From Cellulomonas telluris (GTDB lineage: Bacteria > Actinomycetota > Actinomycetes > Actinomycetales > Cellulomonadaceae), in assembly GCF_004886325.1 (NCBI RefSeq), contig NZ_QXFN01000004.1:372001-436000 (forward strand): 64,000 nucleotides of DNA. The letters are read 5' to 3'. A program made the position numbers and the translations under genes. The notes beneath the pieces were generated by a model that was given only the letters and a program-made list of their open reading frames with translations, was not told the DNA's origin and searched no databases. Every line of letters starts with the position of its first letter. The stretch's first letter is position 1. Shown here piece after piece: positions 25,346-36,055 of this stretch.

Positions 25346-26424
25346 CCACGTCCGCCACCCACAGCCCCGGCGGACGCGCCGGCAGCCTCTGGCGCGAGGT
25401 GACGCAGCACGGCCTGCTGTGGCCGAGCGTCGCGCTCGTCGTCCTCCTGCTCGCCTGCGGCGTCAAGAGCCCCGGGTTCCTCGACGTCACGCTGCGCGAC
25501 GACCACCTGTACGGCCAGCTCGTCGACCTGCTGCGCAACAGCGCGACGCCGCTGCTGCTCGCGCTCGGGATGTGCCTGGTCATCGCGACGGGCGGCATCG
25601 ACCTGTCCGTCGGCGCCGTGATGGCGATGTCCCTCGCGGTGTCGCTGACCTACCTCGACGGCGCGGCGGACCCGAGCAGCCCCGTCACGGTCGCGACCGC
25701 TCTCGCGCTCGGGCTCGGCCTCGGCGCCGTCGCCGGCGCGTTCAACGGCTTCATGGTGGCGGCGCTGGGGATCCAGCCGTTCATCGCGACCATGATCCTC
25801 ATGGTCGCGGGGCGCGGCATCGCCATGCTCATCACCGAGGGGCAGATCACGACCGTGACGAGCCCGCCGTTCAAGTCGCTCGGCTCCGGCTTCGTGCTGG
25901 GGATCCCGACGCCCGTCGTCATCGCGGTCGCCGTGTTCGTCCTCGTGACCCTGGCCGTGCGGCGGACCGCCCTCGGCATGTTCCTCGAGTCCATCGGCAT
26001 CAACCGCGAGGCGAGCCGGCTCGCCGGCGTGAAGGCCCGCTCGACCACGTGGACCGTGTACGTGATCGCCGGCCTGCTCGCCGGCCTCGCGGGCATCGTC
26101 TACGGCGCCCCGACCATGGCGGCCGACGCCAACAACATCGGCCTGCTCAAGGAGCTCGACGCGATCATGGTCGTCGTCCTCGGCGGCACCCGGCTCGACG
26201 GCGGCCGGTTCCACCTGGGCGGCCTGGTCGTCGGCGCGCTGCTGCTGTCGGCGCTCGAACGGGCCGTCATCATCTTCGAGCTGCCCAGCCAGACGACGCC
26301 GCTGTTCAAGGCGGTCGTGCTCATCGCGGTCTGCGTGGCGGCGTCCCCCTACCTGCGCGGCCGGCTGCGGACCCCCCGTCCCGGTGCCCGCGGCGCGCAG
26401 CGACCCGTGGAGGTGGCGGCATGA
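25342..26424 (+). CDS. ytfT: Sugar ABC transporter permease, YtfT-like
   Basis: 360 aa, 8-10 membrane helices. The family motif ATGGIDLSVGAVMAMS (about 90-105) and the EAA-like loop ESIGINREASRLAGVKAR are visible. It starts in an ATGA overlap with ytfR and ends in an ATGA overlap with the second permease, so the two permeases are made together and probably form a heterodimer. Confidence 0.92.
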   Translation: MTTSATHSPGGRAGSLWREVTQHGLLWPSVALVVLLLACGVKSPGFLDVTLRDDHLYGQLVDLLRNSATPLLLALGMCLVIATGGIDLSVGAVMAMSLAVSLTYLDGAADPSSPVTVATALALGLGLGAVAGAFNGFMVAALGIQPFIATMILMVAGRGIAMLITEGQITTVTSPPFKSLGSGFVLGIPTPVVIAVAVFVLVTLAVRRTALGMFLESIGINREASRLAGVKARSTTWTVYVIAGLLAGLAGIVYGAPTMAADANNIGLLKELDAIMVVVLGGTRLDGGRFHLGGLVVGALLLSALERAVIIFELPSQTTPLFKAVVLIAVCVAASPYLRGRLRTPRPGARGAQRPVEVAA

Positions 26425-27479
26425 GCACCGACCAGCTGACCCGCACGGCCCCGCGCGGCACCGGCCCGCGCGCGTCCGTCGACCGCGTCCGCGGCTACCT
26501 GGGCCGGGTCGACCGGCGGTTCCTGCCGGTGCTCGGCACCGTCCTCACGCTGATGCTGATGCTCGGCGTCGGGCAGAGCCGGTACAGCACGGACCGCGCG
26601 TCCTTCGTCAGCATGAAGCTGCTGTCGAACCTGCTCGTCGACAACTCCTACCTGCTGGTGCTGGCGGTCGGGATGACGTTCGTCATCCTCACCGGCGGCA
26701 TCGACCTGTCCGTCGGGGCCGTCGTCGCGCTCGTGGGCCTGGCGACCGCCACGCTGTTCAGGGCCGGCCTGCCGCTGCCCGTGGTGCTCGTCGTCGGGGT
26801 GCTCATCGGCACGTCGTGCGGCCTGCTGATCGGCGTCATGGTGCAGGTGTTCGACATCCAACCCTTCATCGCCTCGCTCGCCGTCATGTTCCTCGCGCGC
26901 GGGCTGGCGAACGTCGTGAGCACCAACTCGCTCGCGATCGACGACCCGGGCTTCTCCGCGCTCGCCTCGTGGAGCCTGAAGTTCGGCGAGGGACGCGGGC
27001 TGTGGCGCATCAACGCGAGCATCCTCATCGCCCTCGCGGTGCTCCTCGTGGCGGTCTACCTGCTGCACTACACGCGGTTCGGGCGGACGGTGTACGGGCT
27101 CGGCGCGGGGGACCGCGGGGCGGCCGTGACGCTCATGGGTCTGAAGCCGGCGCGCACGCGCGTGTGGGTCTACGTCATCAGCGGCACGTGCGCGGGGATC
27201 GCGGGCATCCTCTTCGCGCTCTACACGAAGTCCGGGTTCAACCTCACGGGCATCGGCATGGAGCTCGACGCGATCGCGGCCGTCGTCATCGGCGGGACGC
27301 TGCTGTCCGGCGGCGTCGGGTTCGTGCTCGGCACCGGGGCGGGCGTGCTGGTGTACGGCCTCATCCAGGTGCTGATCGCACGCGAGGGCCTCGACTCGTG
27401 GTGGACGCGCGTGTTCATCGGGGGCGTGCTGCTCGCGTTCGTCGTGCTGCAGCGCGTGATCGCGGTGCGCCGCCGCTGA
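26421..27479 (+). CDS. yjfF: Sugar ABC transporter permease, YjfF-like
   Basis: 352 aa, 8-10 membrane helices. Motifs LTGGIDLSVGAVVALVG (about 92-108) and YGLGAGDRGAAVTLMGLKP are typical of the YjfF half. It is the last gene of the ytfQRT-yjfF operon and overlaps ytfT by 4 bases. A GC-rich hairpin follows at 27483. Confidence 0.92.
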   Translation: MSTDQLTRTAPRGTGPRASVDRVRGYLGRVDRRFLPVLGTVLTLMLMLGVGQSRYSTDRASFVSMKLLSNLLVDNSYLLVLAVGMTFVILTGGIDLSVGAVVALVGLATATLFRAGLPLPVVLVVGVLIGTSCGLLIGVMVQVFDIQPFIASLAVMFLARGLANVVSTNSLAIDDPGFSALASWSLKFGEGRGLWRINASILIALAVLLVAVYLLHYTRFGRTVYGLGAGDRGAAVTLMGLKPARTRVWVYVISGTCAGIAGILFALYTKSGFNLTGIGMELDAIAAVVIGGTLLSGGVGFVLGTGAGVLVYGLIQVLIAREGLDSWWTRVFIGGVLLAFVVLQRVIAVRRR

Positions 27480-27482
27480 CGT

Positions 27483-27521
27483 CCCGGGTCCGGCGTGCCG
27501 ACGGGGCGCGTCGGACCCGGG
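27483..27521 (+). terminator. Terminator hairpin of ytfQRT-yjfF operon
   Basis: CCCGGGTCCG (27483-27492) pairs perfectly with CGGACCCGGG (27512-27521) around a 19-nt loop, directly after the last permease gene. It may be leaky, since the GH127 gene follows 66 nt later on the same strand. Confidence 0.6.
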
Positions 27522-27586
27522 CGCACGTCGCTCGCCCGACGTAGCCTGCAGGGTCCCGACGACGTGACCCGACCGGGAGGTCGACG

Positions 27587-29515
27587 ATGACCGCCACCAC
27601 CCCTGCCCGGCGCCCCGGCGGCCCGCTCCGCCCGGCCGACCTGCGTGACGTCCGCATCGACGACGCGTTCTGGGCGCCCCGTCGCGAGACCGTCCGCACG
27701 ACGACCCTCCCGCAGCAGGAGCGGCAGCTGCGCACCGTCGGCCAGCTCGAGGCGCTGCGGCTGCAGTGGCGCGAGGGCGACCCCCGCGAGCCGCACGTCT
27801 TCTGGGAGAGCGACGTCGCCAAGTGGATCGAGGCGGCGAGCTACGCGCTGGCCACGCAGCCGGACCCCGCGCTGGAGGCGTCCGTCGACGAGGCGATCGC
27901 CCTGCTCGCCGACGCCCAGCAGCCGGACGGCTACCTCAACGTGTACTTCACCGTGGTGCGGCCCGGTCAGCGGTTCACCGACCTGCGCGACGCGCACGAG
28001 CTGTACTGCCTCGGGCACCTGATCGAGGCGGCCGTCGCCCACCACCGCGCCACGGGGCGCACGACGCTGCTCGACGTCGTGCGCCGGTACGCGGACCTCG
28101 TCGCACAGGAGCTCGGCCCGGGCGGCGCGCTCGAGGGCGGCTACGACGGTCACCAGGAGATCGAGCTCGCCCTCGTGAAGCTCGCACGGGCGACGGGCGA
28201 GCGGCGGTACCTGGACCTGGCACGTCGCATGCTCGACGCGCGCGGGACCCAGCCGTACTGGTTCGAGGTGGAGGAGGTGCGCCGGGGCACGCCCGGCTAC
28301 TTCGGGTCCCACTTCCCCGACCGCACGGAGCAGGCGCAGCGCTACCGGGAGTACAACCAGTCGCACCTGCCGGTCCGCGAGCAGCAGGAGGTGGTCGGGC
28401 ACGCGGTGCGGGCGATGTACATGCTCTCGGCGATGACCGACCTCGCGGCGGAGGACGGCGACGACGACCTGCTCGCCGCGTGCGGTCGCCTGTGGGACTC
28501 GACGACCGGCACGAAGATGTACGTCACCGGCGGGTTGGGCTCGGACCCGTCCATCGAGGGCTTCGGCGCCCCGTACGACCTGCCCGACCGCGACGGGTAC
28601 GCCGAGACGTGCGCCGCGATCGGCCTGGTGATGTGGGCGCAACGGATGACGAACGTCACCGGTGACGGCCGCTACGCGGACGTGCTGGAGCGGGCGCTGT
28701 ACAACGGCGTGCTGGCGGGCGCGTCGGCCGACGGCACCTGCTACTTCTACGGCAACCCGCTCGCGAGCGACGGTGACGTGCACCGGCACGAGTGGTTCGG
28801 TGTCGCGTGCTGCCCGCCGAACCTCGCGCGGCTGCTGACGTCCCTCGAGCAGTACGCGTACGCGGACGCCGACGACGAGCTCGCGGTGCACCTGCACGTC
28901 GCGGGCTCGGTGCGCACGCGGGCGGGGGGAGGGGCGTGTGTCGACGTCGGCACCCGGTACCCGGACGACGGCGCCGTGCGTCTCACGGTCGCGCCCGAGG
29001 TGCCCGGGGCCGCGTGGACGCTCGCGGTCCGGGTGCCCGCCTGGTCGGCGCGCACCTCGCTCACCGTGAACGGCGACCCCGTGCCCGTCGCGGACGTGCT
29101 CGACCGCGGGTACGTGCGTCTGCACCGCACGTGGGCCGCGGGCGACGTGGTGGAGCTCGGTCTGGACGTGCGCCCGCGGCGGGTCTGGGCGGACCCCCGC
29201 GTCGCCTCGGCCACCGGGCGGGTCGCCCTGCAGCGCGGCCCCGTCGTCCACTGCCTCGAGGGCGTCGACCACGACGTACCGGTGCGCGCGCTGCTGCTCC
29301 CGCGGGACGCCGCGCTGGGCCTCGAGCCCGAGCCGGTGTCCGGGCTCGCCGCGGTGGTGGCCGACGGCCTCGCCGAGCCGGACCCGCCGGAGGGGAGGCC
29401 GCTGTACCGCGAGGAGCCCCCGGCGCGGGAGGCGACGCGCGTGCGCGCCGTCCCCTACTTCGCGTGGGGCAACCGCGGCCAGGGCACGATGGCGGTCTGG
29501 GTGCGCGAGGCCTGA
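27587..29515 (+). CDS. GH127 beta-L-arabinofuranosidase
   Basis: 642 aa, cytoplasmic (no signal). GH127 enzymes release L-arabinofuranose from beta-linked arabinofuranosides using a zinc-held cysteine nucleophile. All key residues are present with the spacing of HypBA1: acid/base E324 (TGGLGSDPSIEGFG), zinc ligands E340 and C342 (GYAETCAAIG), nucleophile and ligand C408-C409 (FGVACCPPN). The N-terminal (alpha/alpha)6 barrel is followed by beta-sandwich domains from about 440. ATG at 27587 follows GGGAGG. It lies just after the YtfQRT-YjfF importer, so imported arabinofuranosides are probably cleaved inside the cell by this enzyme. Confidence 0.93.
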   Translation: MTATTPARRPGGPLRPADLRDVRIDDAFWAPRRETVRTTTLPQQERQLRTVGQLEALRLQWREGDPREPHVFWESDVAKWIEAASYALATQPDPALEASVDEAIALLADAQQPDGYLNVYFTVVRPGQRFTDLRDAHELYCLGHLIEAAVAHHRATGRTTLLDVVRRYADLVAQELGPGGALEGGYDGHQEIELALVKLARATGERRYLDLARRMLDARGTQPYWFEVEEVRRGTPGYFGSHFPDRTEQAQRYREYNQSHLPVREQQEVVGHAVRAMYMLSAMTDLAAEDGDDDLLAACGRLWDSTTGTKMYVTGGLGSDPSIEGFGAPYDLPDRDGYAETCAAIGLVMWAQRMTNVTGDGRYADVLERALYNGVLAGASADGTCYFYGNPLASDGDVHRHEWFGVACCPPNLARLLTSLEQYAYADADDELAVHLHVAGSVRTRAGGGACVDVGTRYPDDGAVRLTVAPEVPGAAWTLAVRVPAWSARTSLTVNGDPVPVADVLDRGYVRLHRTWAAGDVVELGLDVRPRRVWADPRVASATGRVALQRGPVVHCLEGVDHDVPVRALLLPRDAALGLEPEPVSGLAAVVADGLAEPDPPEGRPLYREEPPAREATRVRAVPYFAWGNRGQGTMAVWVREA

Positions 29516-29540
29516 CCGGGCGACGGTGCGGCGGCGCCCG

Positions 29541-30419
29541 TCACGCCCGTGCGTCGGGGGCCGGGGCTCCCAGCTTGTCGGGGTTGCGCACGAGGTACAC
29601 GCCGGTCACGCGCCCCTGCGCGTCGACGCCGAGGGCGAGCGCCAGGTCGAGGCGCGACCCGGCGTGGACGAGCACGCCCGGACCGCCGTTGACCGTGCCG
29701 AGCTCGACCCGCGTGCCGGCGTCGGCGCGGCCGGCGACACCCAGCACGAACCGCGCGACGTCCTGCGCCCCGTGCACGGGCCGGCGGGCGGCCGAGACCT
29801 TGCCCCCGCCGTCGGAGACGAGCACCACCTCGGGGGCGAGCAGGCCGACGAGCCGCTGCGGGTCCCCGGCGGCGACCGCGGCGACGAACGCCTCCAGCAC
29901 CGCGACGTCCTGCGGTGCACGATCGGGGCCGCCCGAGGCGGCACGGACGCGCGAGCGGGCGCGGTGCACGAGCTGGCGCACCGCCTCCTCGCTGCGGTCC
30001 AGGGCCGCGGCCACGGCGGCGTACGGCAGCTCCAGGACGTCGCGCAGCACGAGCGCGGCACGCTGCTCGGGCGCGACGTCCTGCAGCAGCACCGACAGCG
30101 CGTACGTGAGCTGCTCGCGGACGAGGAGGCGACGCAGCGGGTCGTCCGTGACGACCGGCTCCGGCAGCCACGGACCGGGGTACTCCTCACGGCGCCGGGC
30201 CCGGGCACGCACCGCGTTGAGGGCCCCGCGCGCCGCCATCGTGGCGAGGTAGGCGCGCGGGTCCTGCACCGTGCCCGGGTCGACGTCCCGCCAGCGCAGG
30301 TACGTGTCCTGGGCGACGTCCTCGGCGTCCGCGCGCGTGCCGAGCACCTGGTAGGCGACGGCGACGACCGTCGCCCGGTGCGCCGTGAACACGGCGTCGC
30401 CGTCGCGCACGACCGTCAC
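29541..30419 (-). CDS. ECF41-type RNA polymerase sigma factor (SigJ-like)
   Basis: 292 aa. Sigma region 2 is at about 10-80 (VLGTRADAEDVAQDTYLRW) and region 4 at about 115-165 (VLLQDVAPEQRAALVLRDVL), followed by a SnoaL-like domain to the end. The three diagnostic ECF41 motifs are all present: WLPEP (before region 4), DGGGK and the near-terminal NPDKL. In ECF41 this C-terminal domain replaces a separate anti-sigma factor and sets activity. GTG at 30419 overlaps the stop of the upstream oxidoreductase as GTGA, so the pair is coupled. The signal sensed is unknown. Confidence 0.92.
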   Translation of the reverse strand: MTVVRDGDAVFTAHRATVVAVAYQVLGTRADAEDVAQDTYLRWRDVDPGTVQDPRAYLATMAARGALNAVRARARRREEYPGPWLPEPVVTDDPLRRLLVREQLTYALSVLLQDVAPEQRAALVLRDVLELPYAAVAAALDRSEEAVRQLVHRARSRVRAASGGPDRAPQDVAVLEAFVAAVAAGDPQRLVGLLAPEVVLVSDGGGKVSAARRPVHGAQDVARFVLGVAGRADAGTRVELGTVNGGPGVLVHAGSRLDLALALGVDAQGRVTGVYLVRNPDKLGAPAPDARA

Positions 30420-31564
30420 GCCGCGGCCACCGGGCGCGGTCCGGCGACGCCGCGGTAGCGCCCCGGGGTGCGGGCCTCGGCCGCGAGCCACGAGACCGTC
30501 GCGCGGCAGATCCCCTCCTTGACCCAGCCGGCGGCGCGGCCCGAGACCGACCACGGCCGGCGCGCGTCGTCGCGGGCCACGAGGCGGACGTGCCCGTGAC
30601 CGGCGCCGAGGTCGAGGCAGACGGCGGCGAAGCCCACGTCGAGCGGGCGCGGCGTCACCCCGGCGACGCGCGCCAGCACGGTGTCCGCGGCCCGGGCCCC
30701 GAGCGGCAGCGCCGCGGCGCACGACATCCGCAGGTGGGCGCCGCGCGGACCGGCCACCGCGACGGCGTCCCCGGCGCCGACCACGCGGTCGTGACCGACG
30801 ACGGTGAGCGTCTCGTCGACGAGGAGCCGGCCGTCGGCCGTGACGGGCAGGCCGCTGTCCGCGGCCAGGGTCGGCACCGCCAGCCCGACGGTCCACACGG
30901 TGACGGGTGCGGCGGGGCGGTCCCGCCCGTCGTCGCCCGTCACGACGCCCGTGCCGCGGTCGACCGTCCCGGCGAGCACCGTGACCCCCAGGCGGGCCAG
31001 CCGGCGCGCGATGGCAGGCTCGCCGGCGGGGGCGCCGCCGGGGTCGACGACCGTCACCACCAGGTCCGGACGGGCCACCGCGACCGCGCAGGCCACCTCG
31101 AGCCCGGTGGCGCCGGCGCCGGCGACGGTCACCGCCTCTCCCGGGGCGAGCCGCGCGAGCGCGTCCCGGGTGCGCTCCGCGGCGGCCTGGTCGGTCACCG
31201 AGTGCAGGGCGTCCGCCCGGGCGCCGCTGCCCACCGCGAGCACGAGGTGGTCGTAGGGCACGTCCTGGCCGTCGGCGAGCACCACGTGCCCGGCGCCGGC
31301 GTCCACCCGCACGGCGCGCGCCGCCACGCGCCGGACCCGCGGGTGCAGCACGTCCGACCAGTCCCGTCCCGCCGACGCCCGCGTCCCGGCCGCCACCTCG
31401 TGCAGCCGGATCCGCTCGGTGAAGCGCGGTGCCGGGTCGACGAGCACGACGTCCACCGGCGCGGGCACGCGCACCCGCCCCGACCTCGGCGCGAGCAACC
31501 GGTTCGCCGCCATCACCCCCGCGTACCCGCCGCCGACCACCACGACACGCACCGTTCCCGACAT
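30416..31564 (-). CDS. FAD/NAD(P)-dependent oxidoreductase (NDH-2-like)
   Basis: 382 aa two-dinucleotide flavoprotein. FAD motif VVVVGGGYAGVMAANRL (about 7-23), middle strand YDHLVLAVGSGA, NAD motif VTVAGAGATGLEVACAVA (about 145-162), and second FAD motif VVGAGDAVAVAGP near 263. It resembles type II NADH dehydrogenases and FSP1/AIF-like quinone reductases. ATG at 31564 follows GGGAGGA. It is operon-linked and translation-coupled to the ECF41 sigma factor, the standard place for the ECF41 target oxidoreductase. Electron acceptor unknown. Confidence 0.88.
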   Translation of the reverse strand: MSGTVRVVVVGGGYAGVMAANRLLAPRSGRVRVPAPVDVVLVDPAPRFTERIRLHEVAAGTRASAGRDWSDVLHPRVRRVAARAVRVDAGAGHVVLADGQDVPYDHLVLAVGSGARADALHSVTDQAAAERTRDALARLAPGEAVTVAGAGATGLEVACAVAVARPDLVVTVVDPGGAPAGEPAIARRLARLGVTVLAGTVDRGTGVVTGDDGRDRPAAPVTVWTVGLAVPTLAADSGLPVTADGRLLVDETLTVVGHDRVVGAGDAVAVAGPRGAHLRMSCAAALPLGARAADTVLARVAGVTPRPLDVGFAAVCLDLGAGHGHVRLVARDDARRPWSVSGRAAGWVKEGICRATVSWLAAEARTPGRYRGVAGPRPVAAA

Positions 31565-31600
31565 GGTCCGTCCTCCCTCGACACGTCCTGACAGGAAGGG

Positions 31601-31627
31601 GACACCGGCCGGGTCCCGGGCGTGACA
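31601..31627 (-). promoter_or_regulatory. Candidate ECF41 promoter of the oxidoreductase-sigma operon
   Basis: On the minus strand TGTCACG (31627-31621) is followed after 16 nt by TGTC (31604-31601). ECF41 promoters are described as TGTCACA with a CGTC-like -10, so the -35 fits well and the -10 only partly. It lies 37 nt upstream of the oxidoreductase start and would give positive autoregulation. Confidence 0.4.
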
Positions 31628-31651
31628 GGGCGGGCGGTGTGCCGTCGGTCA

Positions 31652-31683
31652 CACCCTCGCCGGCGGCGGACCGGGCGAGGGTG
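31652..31683 (-). terminator. Terminator after glutamate dehydrogenase
   Basis: CACCCTCGCC (31652-31661) pairs with GGCGAGGGTG (31674-31683) around a 12-nt loop, 14 nt beyond the gdhA stop. It separates gdhA from the oxidoreductase-sigma operon. Confidence 0.6.
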
Positions 31684-31697
31684 CGACCGCGGCGTCC

Positions 31698-33717
<2,020 letters not shown>

Positions 33718-33721
<4 letters not shown>

Positions 33722-34737
33722 CGCGGCGGTTCGGCAGCACGGAGCTGCCCGAGGAGCAGGAGGCGGCGCTGCGCCGCGCGGTGCGGCTCGCGTGGCTGAC
33801 CATCGGGTTCCTCGCGACCGCGATCGTGCTCATGTACCTCGTCATGGGCAGCTCGCAGGCGATGCGGACCGCGTGGGCCGAGGACCTGCTCTCGCTCATC
33901 CCGCCCACCGCCTTCCTCGTCGGCACGCACGTGACCCGCCGCCGGCCCGGGCCTCGGCACCCCTACGGGTACCACCGCTCCGTGGGGGTCGGGCACCTGG
34001 TCGCCGGCACCGCGCTGCTCACCATGGGGGCGCTGCTGGTGTGGGAGTCCGCGAGCTCGCTGCTCGCGCAGGAGCACCCCCCGGTCGGGGTGCTCGTCGT
34101 CCTCGGGCAGCCGGTGTGGTCGGGCTGGCTGATGATCGCGGTGCTCGCGTACACCGCGGTCCCGCCGGTCCTGCTCGGACGGGCCAAGCTGCCGCTGGCC
34201 CGCACGCTGCACGACCGCGTCCTGTACGCGGACGCCGACATGAACCGCGCCGACTGGATGACGGCGGTCGCGGGGATCGTCGGCGTGCTCGGCATCGGCG
34301 TGGGCCTGTGGTGGGCGGACGCCGCCGCGGCGCTCGTCATCTCGTTCTCGATCCTCAAGGACGGCGTGAGCAACGTGCGGACCGCGACGGTGGCCCTCAT
34401 GGACGCGCGGGCGACCACCGTCGAGGGGGACGAGCCGCACCCCCTCGTCGCGGAGGTCGACGGGCACCTCGCCGCCGTGCCCTGGGTCGCGCAGGGACGC
34501 GCGCGGCTGCGCGACGAGGGGCACGTCTTCCACGCCGAGTGCTTCGTCGTGCCCCGCGACGGCCGCGCGCCGACGCTCGACGAGATCACCGCGCTGCAGC
34601 GCTCCGTGAGCGACCTGGACTGGAAGCTGCAGGACGTGGTCGTGGCACCCGTGCCCGCGCTGCCGGAGGAGCTCGTGCCCGAGGCCGTCGACGGCCGCCG
34701 CGACTCCGAGCGGACGTCGCACCACGACGCCGGCTGA
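33718..34737 (+). CDS. Cation diffusion facilitator (CDF) family transporter
   Basis: 339 aa. About six membrane helices lie within residues 20-230, and a cytoplasmic C-terminal domain follows. The region RHPYGYHRSVGVGHL (loop before helix 3) and the acidic patch DADMNRADWM in helix 5 occupy the usual metal-site positions, and the C-terminal part shows the ferredoxin-like regulatory fold (VAQGRARLRDEGHVFHAECF). CDF proteins export Zn, Mn, Fe or Co by proton exchange. The GTG at 33718 is set by the overlap with the preceding gene. Metal specificity is not predictable. Confidence 0.85.
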
Positions 34738-34898
34738 GACCGCCGGCGCAGCCCGGGGACGCCGCGCGTGCCTCGCTCGCGCACCGGGTCCTGGGGCTCG
34801 GCGCGCGCGCGACACGCCGGGGTGTGAGCCTGGAACCGGTTCGACGGGAGGGACGTCCGGACGGTGGCGTCCTCCTGACTGCTGCACCGGGAGCACCC

Positions 34899-36055
34899 AT
34901 GTCCATCGCCCCCTCGCCGTCGCGCGTCCCCGTCCCCGTGGTCCCGCCCGCCGTCCCGGCACTGCGCTCGGTCGGCGTGGAGGAGGAGCTCCTCCTCGTC
35001 GACCCCCGCACCGGGCTCGCCGTGCCGGGGGCCCCGCCGTCACGGGCGTCGCGGCCAGCGGCCTGCCGGTGGCCGAGGTCCTGCCGCTCGGTGCCGAGCT
35101 GCAGCAGCAGCAGGTGGAGACCGCGACCCCGCCCCGCACCTGCCTCGAGGACGTCGCCGAGGACCTGCGCCGCCTGCGCCGCGCGGCGGACGCCGCCGCG
35201 GCCACGGTGGGTGCGCGCGTGGCCGCCCTCGCCACGTCGCCGCTGCCGGTCGCGCCCCTGCTCACGCCCAACGCCCGCTACGAGGCCATCGCCGCGCAGA
35301 TGGGCCTGACCTGCGCCGAGCAGCTCACCTGCGGCTGCCACGTGCACGTCGCGGTCGCCTCCGACGAGGAGGGCGTGGCCGTGCTCGACCGGGTGCGCCC
35401 CTGGCTGCCCGTGCTCACCGCGATCGCGACCAACTCCCCGTTCTGGAACGGCGCGGACACCGGCTACGCCGGGTACCGCACGCAGGCGTGGAACCGCTGG
35501 CCCGGCACCGGGCCGTGCGACCCCTTCGGCTCCGCCGCGGCGTACCGGGCCGTGGTCGCCGAGCTCATCGCCACCGGCACCGTCCTCGACGAGGGCATGG
35601 TCTATTTCGACGCCCGCCTCTCGGCCCGCTGGCCGACCGTCGAGATCCGCGTGCCGGACGTCTGCCTCGACGTCGAGGACGCGGTGCTCGTCGCGGCGCT
35701 GGCCCGCGCGCTCGTCGACACGGCGGCACGCGCCTGGGCCGCGGGGGAGCCCGCGCCGGGCGACCCGACGTCGGTCCTGCGGATGGCGGCCTGGCGCGCC
35801 AGCAGGTCCGGCGTCGAGGACCACCTCGTCCACCCGCGCACGCACCGGCTGCGGCCGGCGCCCGAGGTGCTCGCCTGCCTGCTCGACTACGTGCGGGACG
35901 CCCTGCGCGCCTCGGGCGACCTCGCCCTCGTCGAGCGCGGGCTCGACCGCGTGCTCACACGCGGCACGGGGGCCCGCCACCAGCGTGCCGTCGCCGCACG
36001 CGCCGGCCGGCTCGACCACGTCGTCGCCGACGCCGCCGCCCGGACCGTCGCGTGA
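34899..36055 (+). pseudogene. YbdK-type glutamate-cysteine ligase family protein, frameshifted
   Basis: ATG at 34899 follows GGGAG. Residues 1-45 give LRSVGVEEELLLVDPRTGLA, the signature of the carboxylate-amine ligase (GCS2) family. One base is missing in the run around 35027-35038; adding it joins this to AVTGVAASGLPVAEVLPLGA and a complete C-terminal part (CGCHVHVAVAS, NSPFWNGADTGYAGYRTQAW, VEIRVPDVCLDVEDAVLVAA), total about 385 aa, the normal size. Every other position looks under selection and the stop overlaps the next gene (GTGA), so a read error or a very recent mutation is more likely than old decay. The enzyme would join glutamate to an amine or cysteine. Confidence 0.8.
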
